Source of the DNA: Paractinoplanes deccanensis
GTDB taxonomy: Bacteria > Actinomycetota > Actinomycetes > Mycobacteriales > Micromonosporaceae
Reading direction: 5' to 3'
Length of the DNA: 64,000 nucleotides
Assembly (NCBI RefSeq): GCF_016862115.1
Contig: NZ_BOMI01000065.1
Coordinates: 27,261-91,260, forward strand
Part shown: positions 31,695 through 39,868 of the stretch, one piece after another
Numbering within the stretch: the stretch's first letter is position 1
How the letters are laid out: every line of letters starts with the position of its first letter
Notes under the pieces: generated by a model
Database searches by the model: none
What the model saw: the letters and a program-made list of their open reading frames with translations, nothing else
What the model was told of the DNA's origin: nothing
Made by a program: the position numbers and the translations under genes

Positions 31695-33866
31695 TCAGCG
31701 GACGCGGAACGACGTGCGCACCGACGGCTCCGACGAGCCGCCGACCCCGGCGCCGTAGACGCCGCGCGCCGTCGCCCACTTCGCGCGGGCCGGGTCCCAA
31801 TACTCCAGCAGGTGCAGGCCGGCGAGGTCGGACCGGGTCAGGGTGATCTCGATCGTGCGCCGCTGTCCGGGTGCGAGCGTGACGCGCTGCCAGCCGACCA
31901 GGCGGGACGGCGGCTCGCCCGTGGCGGCGGGCAGGGTGACGTACGCCTGCGCCACCTCCGTACCCGTGCGCTTGCCGGTGTTCTTCAGATCGAAGCTGAT
32001 CGTCAAGGACCGGCGGCCGTCGCCGCTGACCCGCGGGGACGAGTAGGCGAACGTCGTGTACGACAGCCCGTGGCCGAACGGGAACAACGGCTCGATGCCT
32101 TCGCTCTGATACCAGCGGTAGCCGACCTTCAGGCCCTCGCTGTAGTCGACCTGCCGGATGCCCGACGCGTCGACCACACCGGGGTATCGCGCCGCGCTCC
32201 CCGCCGTCGGCGTGTCCGCGAGCGACCGCGGGAAGGTCATCGGCAGCTTGCCGGACGGGCTGGTGTCGCCGAACAGCAGCGACGCGATCGCCGGGCCCAT
32301 CTGCTCGCCGCCGTACCAGTTCTCCAGGACCGCCGGCACCCGCGACAGCCAGGGCATCTCCACCGCGCTGCCGGTCTGGAGCACCACGACCGTGCGCGGG
32401 TTGGCCGCCGCCACCGCCGAGATCAGCGCGTCGCCGTTGCCCTGGAGCCGCAGGTCCGTGAGGTCGTTGAACTCACCCATGCGGGCATACCCGAAGACGA
32501 TCGCCACGTCGGACCGGGCCGCGGCCGCCGCTGCCGCCGCGATGTCGCTGCCGTTGTCGAACGTGACGGAGGCGCCGGCACGGGCCGCCCGGTCGCGCAG
32601 CGCGGATTCCGGCGAGACCAGATCCTCGCATGGCAGCGTCGTCGGATTGCCGAAACGCCAGGGCAACGAGCAGACCGACTGCGCGCTGATGCCGTCCGTC
32701 GGCGTCGAGGACGCCGTCGCCCCGATCACCGCTATCTCGTCACCCTTGCGCGGCGACAACGGCAGCAGCCCCTCGTTCTTCAGCAGCACCGAGCCCTGTT
32801 CGGCGGTGCTGCGGGCGATCGCCTTGTGCGCGGGCGTCGACGCGTCCGCGACCGCTTCCGCAGGCAGCGGATTGTCGAAAAGACCCCCACGGATGTACGA
32901 GCGGACGACTCGGAACGCCGCCGCGTCGATCTGCCTCTGCGTGATCTCGCCGGCCGCCAGGGCCGCGTCGAGGCGGGCCGGGGTGTACCAGATCGGCCGG
33001 TTCAGTTCCTGATCGAGCCCGTTCGCCAGGCTGGCCGCCGTCGAGTGCACCGACCCGAAATCGCTCATCACATAGCCGTCGAAGCCGATGTCGCCCTTCA
33101 GCACGTCGTCCAGGCGTGGATTCTCACAGGCGTAGGTGCCGTTGATCTGGTTGTACGAGCACATGACGCTCTCCGGCGCGCCCCGGTCGATCGCGATCTC
33201 GAACGGCAGATCGTAGATCTCGCGCAGGGTCCGCTCGGACGCGTTCGACGAGCTGGTCTGCCGGTCCACTTCCTGCTCGTTGGCGACGTAGTGCTTCAGT
33301 GTCGCCAGCACCCGGTCGTCCTGTTCGATGCCCCGCGATCCGGCCGCCGCGATCAGGCCGGTGAGCAGCGGATCCTCACCGAGATATTCCGGGGTGCGCC
33401 CGGACAGCGGCGTCCGCCCGCCGGCCAGTCCCGGCGCGAGCAACACGTTCTTGCGTTTGTCGTACGCCTCCACCGCCTGCGCCTTTCCCTTGGCGTACGC
33501 GAGCGCTTCGTTCCAGGTCGCCGCCTGCGCGATGGTTGCCGGGAACGCCGTGACCCCGGGTGTGAACCGCACCCCGTCCGGCCCGTCGGAATAGACCACG
33601 GTCGGCGTGCACGGCACCTGAACGGGATAGACGACCCCGCCCTGCCATGCGGTCTGCGTGGGGCTGTTCGCCGGCTGCTCCACCAGCCACCGGTACTTCT
33701 GGTGCTGACTGCTGGCCGCGAGCAGGGCCGCCGCCCGCTGTTCCGCCGACTTCCGCTTGTTCATCCAGGGAACCGTCGAGCAGTCCACCGCGGCCTGCGC
33801 GGCGACCGGGGTGACGAACGGCGCGAGCAGGGCGAGCAGTGCCGCCCCGAGCTTGATACGTTTCAT
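31695..33866 (-). CDS. Secreted GH3 beta-glucosidase/beta-xylosidase
   Basis: 723 aa. The signal peptide (MKRIKLGAALLALLAPFVTPVAAQA) is followed by a GH3 N-terminal barrel with nucleophile D269 in GYVMSDFGSVHSTAA and the substrate loop KHYVANEQEVDRQ. The GH3 C-terminal alpha/beta domain (about 345-560, QGSVLLKNEGLLPLS, DVAIVFGYARMGEFNDLTDL) ends with PFGHGLSYTTFAYS. A FnIII-like domain completes it (about 625-723). It releases monosaccharides from oligosaccharides outside the cell, complementing the CBM2 enzyme 4 kb away. No CebR-like box was found before it. AGGAG precedes the ATG. Confidence 0.88.
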   Translation of the reverse strand: MKRIKLGAALLALLAPFVTPVAAQAAVDCSTVPWMNKRKSAEQRAAALLAASSQHQKYRWLVEQPANSPTQTAWQGGVVYPVQVPCTPTVVYSDGPDGVRFTPGVTAFPATIAQAATWNEALAYAKGKAQAVEAYDKRKNVLLAPGLAGGRTPLSGRTPEYLGEDPLLTGLIAAAGSRGIEQDDRVLATLKHYVANEQEVDRQTSSSNASERTLREIYDLPFEIAIDRGAPESVMCSYNQINGTYACENPRLDDVLKGDIGFDGYVMSDFGSVHSTAASLANGLDQELNRPIWYTPARLDAALAAGEITQRQIDAAAFRVVRSYIRGGLFDNPLPAEAVADASTPAHKAIARSTAEQGSVLLKNEGLLPLSPRKGDEIAVIGATASSTPTDGISAQSVCSLPWRFGNPTTLPCEDLVSPESALRDRAARAGASVTFDNGSDIAAAAAAAARSDVAIVFGYARMGEFNDLTDLRLQGNGDALISAVAAANPRTVVVLQTGSAVEMPWLSRVPAVLENWYGGEQMGPAIASLLFGDTSPSGKLPMTFPRSLADTPTAGSAARYPGVVDASGIRQVDYSEGLKVGYRWYQSEGIEPLFPFGHGLSYTTFAYSSPRVSGDGRRSLTISFDLKNTGKRTGTEVAQAYVTLPAATGEPPSRLVGWQRVTLAPGQRRTIEITLTRSDLAGLHLLEYWDPARAKWATARGVYGAGVGGSSEPSVRTSFRVR

Positions 33867-34018
33867 ATTTACTCCTGTCGATGGACCATGGGCACAGGAG
33901 TGCCACGGAAGGATGTTTCGGGAGTGTTTCCGTCCTGATCACATCCTGTGTCGCGGCCGGGAACGGCCGCTAGGACGTGATGCACGCGGTGTAGCACAGA
34001 ACGCACCTACCGCAGCGG

Positions 34019-34046
34019 CTCATCGAATCCGGCGTCGGGCCGATAG
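34019..34046 (+). promoter_or_regulatory. WhiG/FliA-like promoter of the kinase-cyclase fusion
   Basis: CTCA (34019-34022), 16-base spacer, GCCGATAG (34039-34046), a near match to the flagellar/sporulation sigma class (CTCA or TAAA, N15-17, GCCGATAA). It lies 25 bp before the ATG, with a GAGGAAGGGG ribosome site between. Confidence 0.5.
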
Positions 34047-34071
34047 GACCTGAGGAAGGGGCGGTGCGCTG

Positions 34072-37000
34072 ATGACGAAGCTGCGTGCGGGCATGACGCT
34101 GCGCACGTCCCTGCTGCGCACCGTCGTGTTCGCCGCCCTCTACACGCTGGCCACCTATGCGGGCCGCCTGACGGTCATGGACGAGACCAACCTGAGCATG
34201 GTCTGGCCCGCCGCCGGCGTCTCGGCGATCTGGTTCCTGGCGCAGTACGGCTCCCGCTGGCGATGGCTCGACGCGCTCGCGCTCGCCGGCATCACCGTGG
34301 CCGTGAACATCGTCACCGGCGCGCCGGCCGGCCTCACCCCGTGGTTCGTGGTGGCCAACCTCGTGCAGGCGTGGACGTTCGCCCTGCTCTTCCGCCGCTG
34401 GCTGCCCCAGCTGTGGGGCGGCGGCGGGACAAAGCCGCTCGCCCGGGCGCAGGAGCTGTGGCGGCTGATCGGCGCGGCGCTGGTCGCGACGACCGTGGGG
34501 GCGCTGATCGGGCCCACCGGGCTGTGGGCGGTCAACGACGCCTACTCGGTGCCGGCCGCCGCCGTCTGGCTCACCCGCAACACCGTGAGCATCCTGCTGA
34601 TCGGCGCCGCGGGCCTGCGCATCGGCTATCTGCTGCACCGACGGCGCGCGCTGCCGCTGGTGCGGATCTGGACCAGGATGCCGTCCCGCACCCGCCTCGA
34701 GTACGTCGTGGTGATCGTGCTGTCGATCGCCGCGTACACGGCGATCTTCGGCACCGACAACCGCCTCCCGCTGGCCTTCACGCTGATCGTGATGACCGTC
34801 TGGGCCGGTTCCCGCCTGCACACCGGCTTCGTGATCCTGCACGACCTCACGTTCGGCACGATCGCCGTGCTCTGGACGCTGGCCGGCACCGGGCCGTTCG
34901 CCGTGATCGACTCCGACGCCGCGCGGGCGCTGGTGTCGCAGGCGTACGTCGGAATGATCGCCGTCGTGGGCCTGTCCCTGGCGCTCGGCCGCGACGAGCG
35001 CAACACCATCCTGCGCGAGCTGCGCGACGCCAAGGAGGACGCGGCGGCGCAGGCGAAGCTGATGACCACGATCGTCGACTCGATGTCCGAGGGCCTGACC
35101 GTCATGGACGGGAACGGCCGCATCGTGCTGCGCAACCCCGCGGTGCGGCGGCTGACCGGCGGCATCGTCAGCCCGTCCGACATGATGCGCGACCCCGACT
35201 ACTACGGCCTGTTCCACCCGGACGGCACGCCCATGCGGCGCGACGACATGCCGTTCCGCAAGGCGCTGGCCGGTACGGAGGTCCGCAGCGTCGACATCCT
35301 GATCCGCAACCCGGCCCTGCCGGACGGCCGGATCCTGAGCGTCAGCTCCACCCCGATCCCGCCCGACGCGGCGGGCACCCGCTACGCCGTCACGGTCTTC
35401 CACGACGTCACCGCCGAGCGCCGTCACCGCACCGAGCTCGCGAACTTCGCCGGCGTCGTCGCGCACGACCTGCTCAACCCGCTGAGCACGATCGACGGCT
35501 GGAGCGAGGCGCTGGACGAGGCCTTCGCCGACTTCCCCGGCCACCCGGCCGCCGCCGAGGCCGAGGACGGGATCCGCCGCATCCGCCGCGCCTCCGCCCG
35601 GATGCGCGACATGATCAACGACCTGCTCGCGTACACGACGGCACGCGACGCGGCCATCGCGCCGTCGCTCGTCGACCTCGGCGCGGTGGTCAACGACATC
35701 GCGATCGCCCGCATCGATCAGGCGCAGAGCACGGGCGCGCCGCAGCCGGCGTTCCACATCGGCGAGCTCGGCACCGCGTACGCCGACCCGGTCCTCGCAC
35801 GGCAGCTCCTGGAGAACCTGATCAGCAACTCGATCAAGTACACGGCGCCCGGCGTGCCGCCGGAGATCAGCATCCGGGCGTCACGCGACGAGCACACGGT
35901 CACCGTGACGCTCGACGACAACGGCATCGGCATCCCCGCCGACCAGCAGGAGAGCGTCTTCGAGAACTTCCACCGCGCCCACCGCGGGGGCGGCTACGGC
36001 GGCACCGGCCTGGGCCTGGGCATCTGCCGGCGGATCGTGGAACGGCACGGCGGCAGCATCGCCGCCGCCGGCAACCCGGTCGGCGCCGGCACGCGTTTCA
36101 CCTTCACGCTGCCCGCGGACGCCTCGGTCACGCCCCGCGGCGACGAGCCCGCGCCGCCGGCGACGGCACCGGCGGCCTTCGTCCCGTCCGCCGCGCCCCT
36201 GCCGGCCCGGGCGGGCACCTTCGCGCACGCGGCCCACCTCGTGCTCGACTACCTGCACGAGCACCTGCCGCTGGCCTTCTGGGCGGTGACCCGGGTCGAG
36301 AACGGCCGGCAGACCTACCTCTACCTCGACGCGGGCAACGGCTACGGCCTGCACCAGGGCGACAGCCACCCCTGGGAGGACAGCTTCTGCGTCCACATGG
36401 CCGCCCAGCGGGCGCCGGCGGTCGCTCTCGACGCCCAATCCGTGCCGTTGTACGCGGCGGCCGGCGTCAACGACCTCATCGAGATCAACACGTACGCCGG
36501 CGCGGTCATCACCGAGCCGGACGGCTCGATCTTCGGCGCCATCTGCGGGCTGGACCCCCGCACCCACACCGGCGACGCCCGGATGGCCGGCGCCGAGCCG
36601 TTGCTCGCCCTGCTCGGGCAGCTGCTCACCGCGGCGCTGTCGGCCGACCGCGCCCAGGACCGCTCGACCGGCGCCCTGCTGCGCGAACAGGTCAGCGCCG
36701 ACACCGACCCGCTGACCGGCCTGCCCAACCGCCGCGCCTGGCAGCGGCTGCTGGAGAGCGCCGAGAAGTCGTACGAGCAGCTGGCCGACCCCACGGTGAT
36801 CGCCATGGTCGACCTGGACCGGCTCAAGAAGATCAACGACACGCGCGGGCACGCCGCCGGCGACGCGTACCTCAAGGCGGCGGCCGACGCCCTGGCGCGC
36901 ACCGTCCGGGAGACCGACGTCGTCGCCCGGCTCGGCGGCGACGAGTTCGGCGTGCTGCTGCCCCAGTGCACCGAGGCCGACGCCGAGGCGGTGCTGACGC

Positions 37001-37173
37001 GCGTCCGCCGGGAGCTGGAGCGGGCCGGGGTCGCCGCCTCCATCGGCTGGAACGCCGTCACCCCCAAGGACGGCTTCGCGGCCGCCCTGGAGCACGCCGA
37101 CGCCGCCATGTACGCCGAGAAGCGCCGGCGGCGCACCGACGTCCGCCGCGCGCACGACGCCTCGTCCCGCTAG
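34072..37173 (+). CDS. MASE1-PAS-histidine kinase-GAF-diguanylate cyclase fusion
   Basis: 1033 aa. About 1-315 is a MASE1-type membrane sensor with roughly eight TM helices (MVWPAAGVSAIWFLAQYGSRWRWLD). PAS is about 330-450. HisKA has H465 in GVVAHDLLNPLSTIDGW. HATPase is about 570-680 (NLISNSIKY, DDNGIGIP, GTGLGLGI). A GAF domain spans about 715-855. The C-terminal GGDEF domain is intact: GGDEF at 955-959, inhibitory RxxD site R946-ETD-949 exactly five residues before it, and DTDPLTGLPNRRAW. It can therefore be predicted both to phosphorylate a partner and to make cyclic di-GMP with product inhibition. No receiver domain is present. Confidence 0.88.
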   Translation: MTKLRAGMTLRTSLLRTVVFAALYTLATYAGRLTVMDETNLSMVWPAAGVSAIWFLAQYGSRWRWLDALALAGITVAVNIVTGAPAGLTPWFVVANLVQAWTFALLFRRWLPQLWGGGGTKPLARAQELWRLIGAALVATTVGALIGPTGLWAVNDAYSVPAAAVWLTRNTVSILLIGAAGLRIGYLLHRRRALPLVRIWTRMPSRTRLEYVVVIVLSIAAYTAIFGTDNRLPLAFTLIVMTVWAGSRLHTGFVILHDLTFGTIAVLWTLAGTGPFAVIDSDAARALVSQAYVGMIAVVGLSLALGRDERNTILRELRDAKEDAAAQAKLMTTIVDSMSEGLTVMDGNGRIVLRNPAVRRLTGGIVSPSDMMRDPDYYGLFHPDGTPMRRDDMPFRKALAGTEVRSVDILIRNPALPDGRILSVSSTPIPPDAAGTRYAVTVFHDVTAERRHRTELANFAGVVAHDLLNPLSTIDGWSEALDEAFADFPGHPAAAEAEDGIRRIRRASARMRDMINDLLAYTTARDAAIAPSLVDLGAVVNDIAIARIDQAQSTGAPQPAFHIGELGTAYADPVLARQLLENLISNSIKYTAPGVPPEISIRASRDEHTVTVTLDDNGIGIPADQQESVFENFHRAHRGGGYGGTGLGLGICRRIVERHGGSIAAAGNPVGAGTRFTFTLPADASVTPRGDEPAPPATAPAAFVPSAAPLPARAGTFAHAAHLVLDYLHEHLPLAFWAVTRVENGRQTYLYLDAGNGYGLHQGDSHPWEDSFCVHMAAQRAPAVALDAQSVPLYAAAGVNDLIEINTYAGAVITEPDGSIFGAICGLDPRTHTGDARMAGAEPLLALLGQLLTAALSADRAQDRSTGALLREQVSADTDPLTGLPNRRAWQRLLESAEKSYEQLADPTVIAMVDLDRLKKINDTRGHAAGDAYLKAAADALARTVRETDVVARLGGDEFGVLLPQCTEADAEAVLTRVRRELERAGVAASIGWNAVTPKDGFAAALEHADAAMYAEKRRRRTDVRRAHDASSR

Positions 37174-37182
37174 GTTGATCCC

Positions 37183-37569
37183 GTGAGTCTCGAAAAGGTG
37201 ATCTTCGGCTTCTTCGTGCTCCTCGCCGCGACGCTCAACTTCGGATTCTTCATCGGCGACATCTCCGACCCGGCGTTGCACAACGAGTACGAGCTGTTCG
37301 CCGCTGTCGTGGTCAACCTGATCGCGACCGTGCTCAAGTTCGGCGACCGCACCCAGATCGGCGCGGTCCACCTGGCCACCAGCCTGGTCGCCGACCTTCA
37401 GCTCATCGCCGCCACGCTGGCCTGGGTGTACGCGACGCAGATCTCCGACGCGGGCATGACCGGCGAGGCGACCGCGAGCGTGGTGTCGCTCTCCGGTGGC
37501 GCGCTGCTGGCCAACCTGGTCTCGGTCGCCCTCCTGGTGATCGAGACCGTCTCGTTCAACCGCCGCTGA
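37183..37569 (+). CDS. Small four-TM membrane protein coupled to the potassium channel
   Basis: 128 aa from a GTG. About four hydrophobic helices: VIFGFFVLLAATLNFGFFIG, ELFAAVVVNLIATVLKFG, LATSLVADLQLIAATLAWVY and SGGALLANLVSVALLVIETV. Function is not recognised. The stop codon overlaps the channel's ATG (TGATG), so the two are translationally coupled, and it may be an accessory subunit of the channel. Confidence 0.75.
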   Translation: MSLEKVIFGFFVLLAATLNFGFFIGDISDPALHNEYELFAAVVVNLIATVLKFGDRTQIGAVHLATSLVADLQLIAATLAWVYATQISDAGMTGEATASVVSLSGGALLANLVSVALLVIETVSFNRR

Positions 37570-39347
37570 TGGTCCAGCAACGGGACCCGCGCGGCAGGAC
37601 GACCGTCACCCGGCCCACCGAGCCCTCGTCGACGATCTTCCTGATCCTGCGCCGGATGCGCGCCCCGCTGATCGTGCTCATCGTCATCTTCGCGGTCAGC
37701 GTGCTCGGCCTGACCCTCATGCCCGGCCAGGACGACCAGGGCCGGCCCGACCGCATGGGCTTCTTCGACGCGTTCTACTTCATGAGCTACACGGCCACCA
37801 CGATCGGGTACGGGGAGATCCCGCACGCGTTCACCGGCGCCCAGCGGCTGTGGGTGATCGCGTCCATCTACCTGAGCGTCGTCGGCTGGGCCTATGCGAT
37901 CGGTGCGCTGCTCACCCTCGTACGCGACAGGGCCTTTCGGGAAGCCCTCGCGTTGCGCCGCTTCACCCGCCAGGTGCTGCGGATGCGGGAGCCCTTCCTG
38001 CTGATCGTCGGCTACGGGCAGACCGGCCAGCTGCTCGGCCAGGCCCTCGACTCGCTCGGCCGCCGGCTGGTCGTGCTCGACAACACGCCCGAGCACGTCG
38101 ACTCGCTCGACCTGGACGCCTACTACGCGGACGTGCCGGGCCTGGTCGCCGACGGCGCCAACCCGCACATGCTGGGCGCGGCCGGTCTCGAGCACCCACA
38201 GTGCGAGGGTGTGGTGGCGCTGACCAACAACGACGAGGTCAACCTGGTGGTGGCGATGACCGCGGCCCTCGTACGGCCGAATCTGCCGGTCATCGCCCGC
38301 ACGGTCTCGCCGGTGATCGAGCACCGGATGCGCGCGTTCGGCTCGCCGACCGTGGTCAACCCGTTCGACCGCTTCGGCGACCACATCCGGCTGGCGCTGC
38401 ACCAGCCGTCGTCCTTCCAGCTGCTGTCCTGGCTGATCAAGGGCGAGGGCGCGACCCTGCCGGACAAGGGCCGCCCGCCCACCTCGGGCCGCTGGGTGGT
38501 CTGCGGGTACGGGCGGTTCGGCCACAAGCTCGTCGACGACCTGCTGGCGGACGGCCTCCAGGTGACCGTCGTCGAGCTCGGCCCGCCCGGCGCCGGCGAC
38601 CACGACCACGACCCCGCCCGGCTCGAGGTGATCGTGGGGGACGCGTCGGAGCCGTCGGTCATGGCCCGGGCGCGGCTGGCCGACGCGGTCGGCTTCGTGG
38701 CCGGCACGCACAACGACGCGACGAACCTGTCCCTGGTGGCGGCCGCCCGCAAGGAGAACCCGTCGCTGTTCATCGGCGCCCGCCAGAACCGCCCCCGCAA
38801 CGCGCCGCTGTTCGCCACGATGGACGTCGACTGGCTGCTGGTGCCGAGCGAGATGGCCGCCCGCGAGATCTACGCCCAGCTGAGCACCCCGCTGACCTGG
38901 CGTTTCCTCCAGGAGATGCCGGCGCGGGGCGACGACTGGGCGGCGGCCACGATCGCCACCCTCGGCGCGCACTGCGGCACCAAGCTCGACAACCTGTGGA
39001 AGGTCACGCTGACGCCGCGGGAGGCGCCGGCCCTGATGAGCTGGCTGAACGGCGGTGCGGCACCGCTGGGCGACCTGATGCGCTGCCCGCACGACCGCGA
39101 CGAGCGGGTGGCCGCCGTACCCCTGCTCCTGCTCCGCGGCGACGAGTCGACGCTCGGCCCCACCGACGACACGAGCCTCGCCGCCGGCGACCAGATCCTC
39201 TTCGCCGGTCGCCGCGGCGCCCGCCGCGACCTGCTCGACACCCTGACGAACCACGTGGTCAGCGAGTACGTGCTGCGCGGCCGCACGGTGCCCGCCGGCT
39301 GGCTCTGGCAGCAGATGACCGGCCGCAAGCCCAGCAACCACGGCTGA
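37569..39347 (+). CDS. Two-TM potassium channel with two RCK/TrkA-N domains
   Basis: 592 aa. The pore module (about 30-125) has TM1 APLIVLIVIFAVSVLGLTLM, selectivity filter T78-I-G-Y-G82 (TATTIGYGEIP) and TM2 RLWVIASIYLSVVGWAYAIGALL. Two Rossmann RCK_N domains follow: about 140-255 (FLLIVGYGQTGQLLGQALDSLG) and about 310-430 (RWVVCGYGRFGHKLVDDLLADG). A C-terminal TrkA-C-like part ends the protein. NAD(H)- or ligand-gated K+ conduction across the cytoplasmic membrane is expected. Confidence 0.88.
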   Translation: MVQQRDPRGRTTVTRPTEPSSTIFLILRRMRAPLIVLIVIFAVSVLGLTLMPGQDDQGRPDRMGFFDAFYFMSYTATTIGYGEIPHAFTGAQRLWVIASIYLSVVGWAYAIGALLTLVRDRAFREALALRRFTRQVLRMREPFLLIVGYGQTGQLLGQALDSLGRRLVVLDNTPEHVDSLDLDAYYADVPGLVADGANPHMLGAAGLEHPQCEGVVALTNNDEVNLVVAMTAALVRPNLPVIARTVSPVIEHRMRAFGSPTVVNPFDRFGDHIRLALHQPSSFQLLSWLIKGEGATLPDKGRPPTSGRWVVCGYGRFGHKLVDDLLADGLQVTVVELGPPGAGDHDHDPARLEVIVGDASEPSVMARARLADAVGFVAGTHNDATNLSLVAAARKENPSLFIGARQNRPRNAPLFATMDVDWLLVPSEMAAREIYAQLSTPLTWRFLQEMPARGDDWAAATIATLGAHCGTKLDNLWKVTLTPREAPALMSWLNGGAAPLGDLMRCPHDRDERVAAVPLLLLRGDESTLGPTDDTSLAAGDQILFAGRRGARRDLLDTLTNHVVSEYVLRGRTVPAGWLWQQMTGRKPSNHG

Positions 39348-39475
39348 TCGGGTTCGGGCGCCTACATCAACTTCCGTGGTCAACCGGTTTAGCAGCGCAG
39401 ACGCCGCTCGCCCGGCATGCATGGCGCGTTCGGCGATGCAAGGCAGACAATCGGACAATCTTCCGTCGGGCGATT

Positions 39476-39495
39476 GCATATGCACGTGCATTTGC
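39476..39495. promoter_or_regulatory. 20-bp near-perfect palindrome
   Basis: GCATATGCAC followed by GTGCATTTGC has one mismatched pair; the central ATGCACGTGCAT is perfect. It is locally AT-richer than its surroundings and lies 87 bp before the 82-aa gene. Possible operator. The rest of the 234-bp gap (39348-39581) shows nothing else clear. Confidence 0.4.
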
Positions 39496-39581
39496 CCTTG
39501 GCGTCTTCCTGGGATGGGTCCATGATGAGTTCGCACCACCGCACCCGGGCGCATCACCGCCCCAGACATCGATGAGGTGAG

Positions 39582-39830
39582 ATGGCTACCCACGACCCGT
39601 CCACCGGCCAGGTCTGGACGTTCGCCGAGGCCGACTACCGCTACGGCAGCGGCCCGTTGCGCATCCGGATCGACCGCGTGCTGGCCTCCGCCCCCATCCA
39701 GCAGGACGGCGAAGTGTGGTACGAGGTCGAGGGCCTGGAGTTCAACGACCAGGGCACCGTCATCGGCCCCCGCCGAGCCACGATCCGCGCCAGCCGCCTC
39801 CCCGCCGTCCGGCGCAACTCGAGCCGCTGA
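39582..39830 (+). CDS. 82-aa hypothetical protein
   Basis: It starts MATHDPSTGQVWTFAEADYR with GAGGTGAG before the ATG. A compact beta-rich pattern follows (GPLRIRIDRVLASAPIQQDGEVWYEVEGLEF, then GTVIGPRRATIRASRL), which looks like a small SH3-like barrel. No known function. It precedes the molybdopterin enzyme by 38 bp, but a shared role is not evident. Confidence 0.65.
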   Translation: MATHDPSTGQVWTFAEADYRYGSGPLRIRIDRVLASAPIQQDGEVWYEVEGLEFNDQGTVIGPRRATIRASRLPAVRRNSSR

Positions 39831-39868
39831 CCGGCTGACACCACGACTACCGCCGCGCCCGGCCGGGT

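Noticed and set aside
31137..33938. 933-codon plus-strand open frame opposite the GH3 gene
   Set aside because: Arg/Ala/Asp-rich shadow; the minus strand encodes a complete GH3 enzyme with signal peptide and catalytic Asp.
34263..37178. 971-codon second plus-strand frame inside the kinase-cyclase gene
   Set aside because: Arg-rich out-of-frame shadow without domains; the other frame has every kinase and GGDEF motif.
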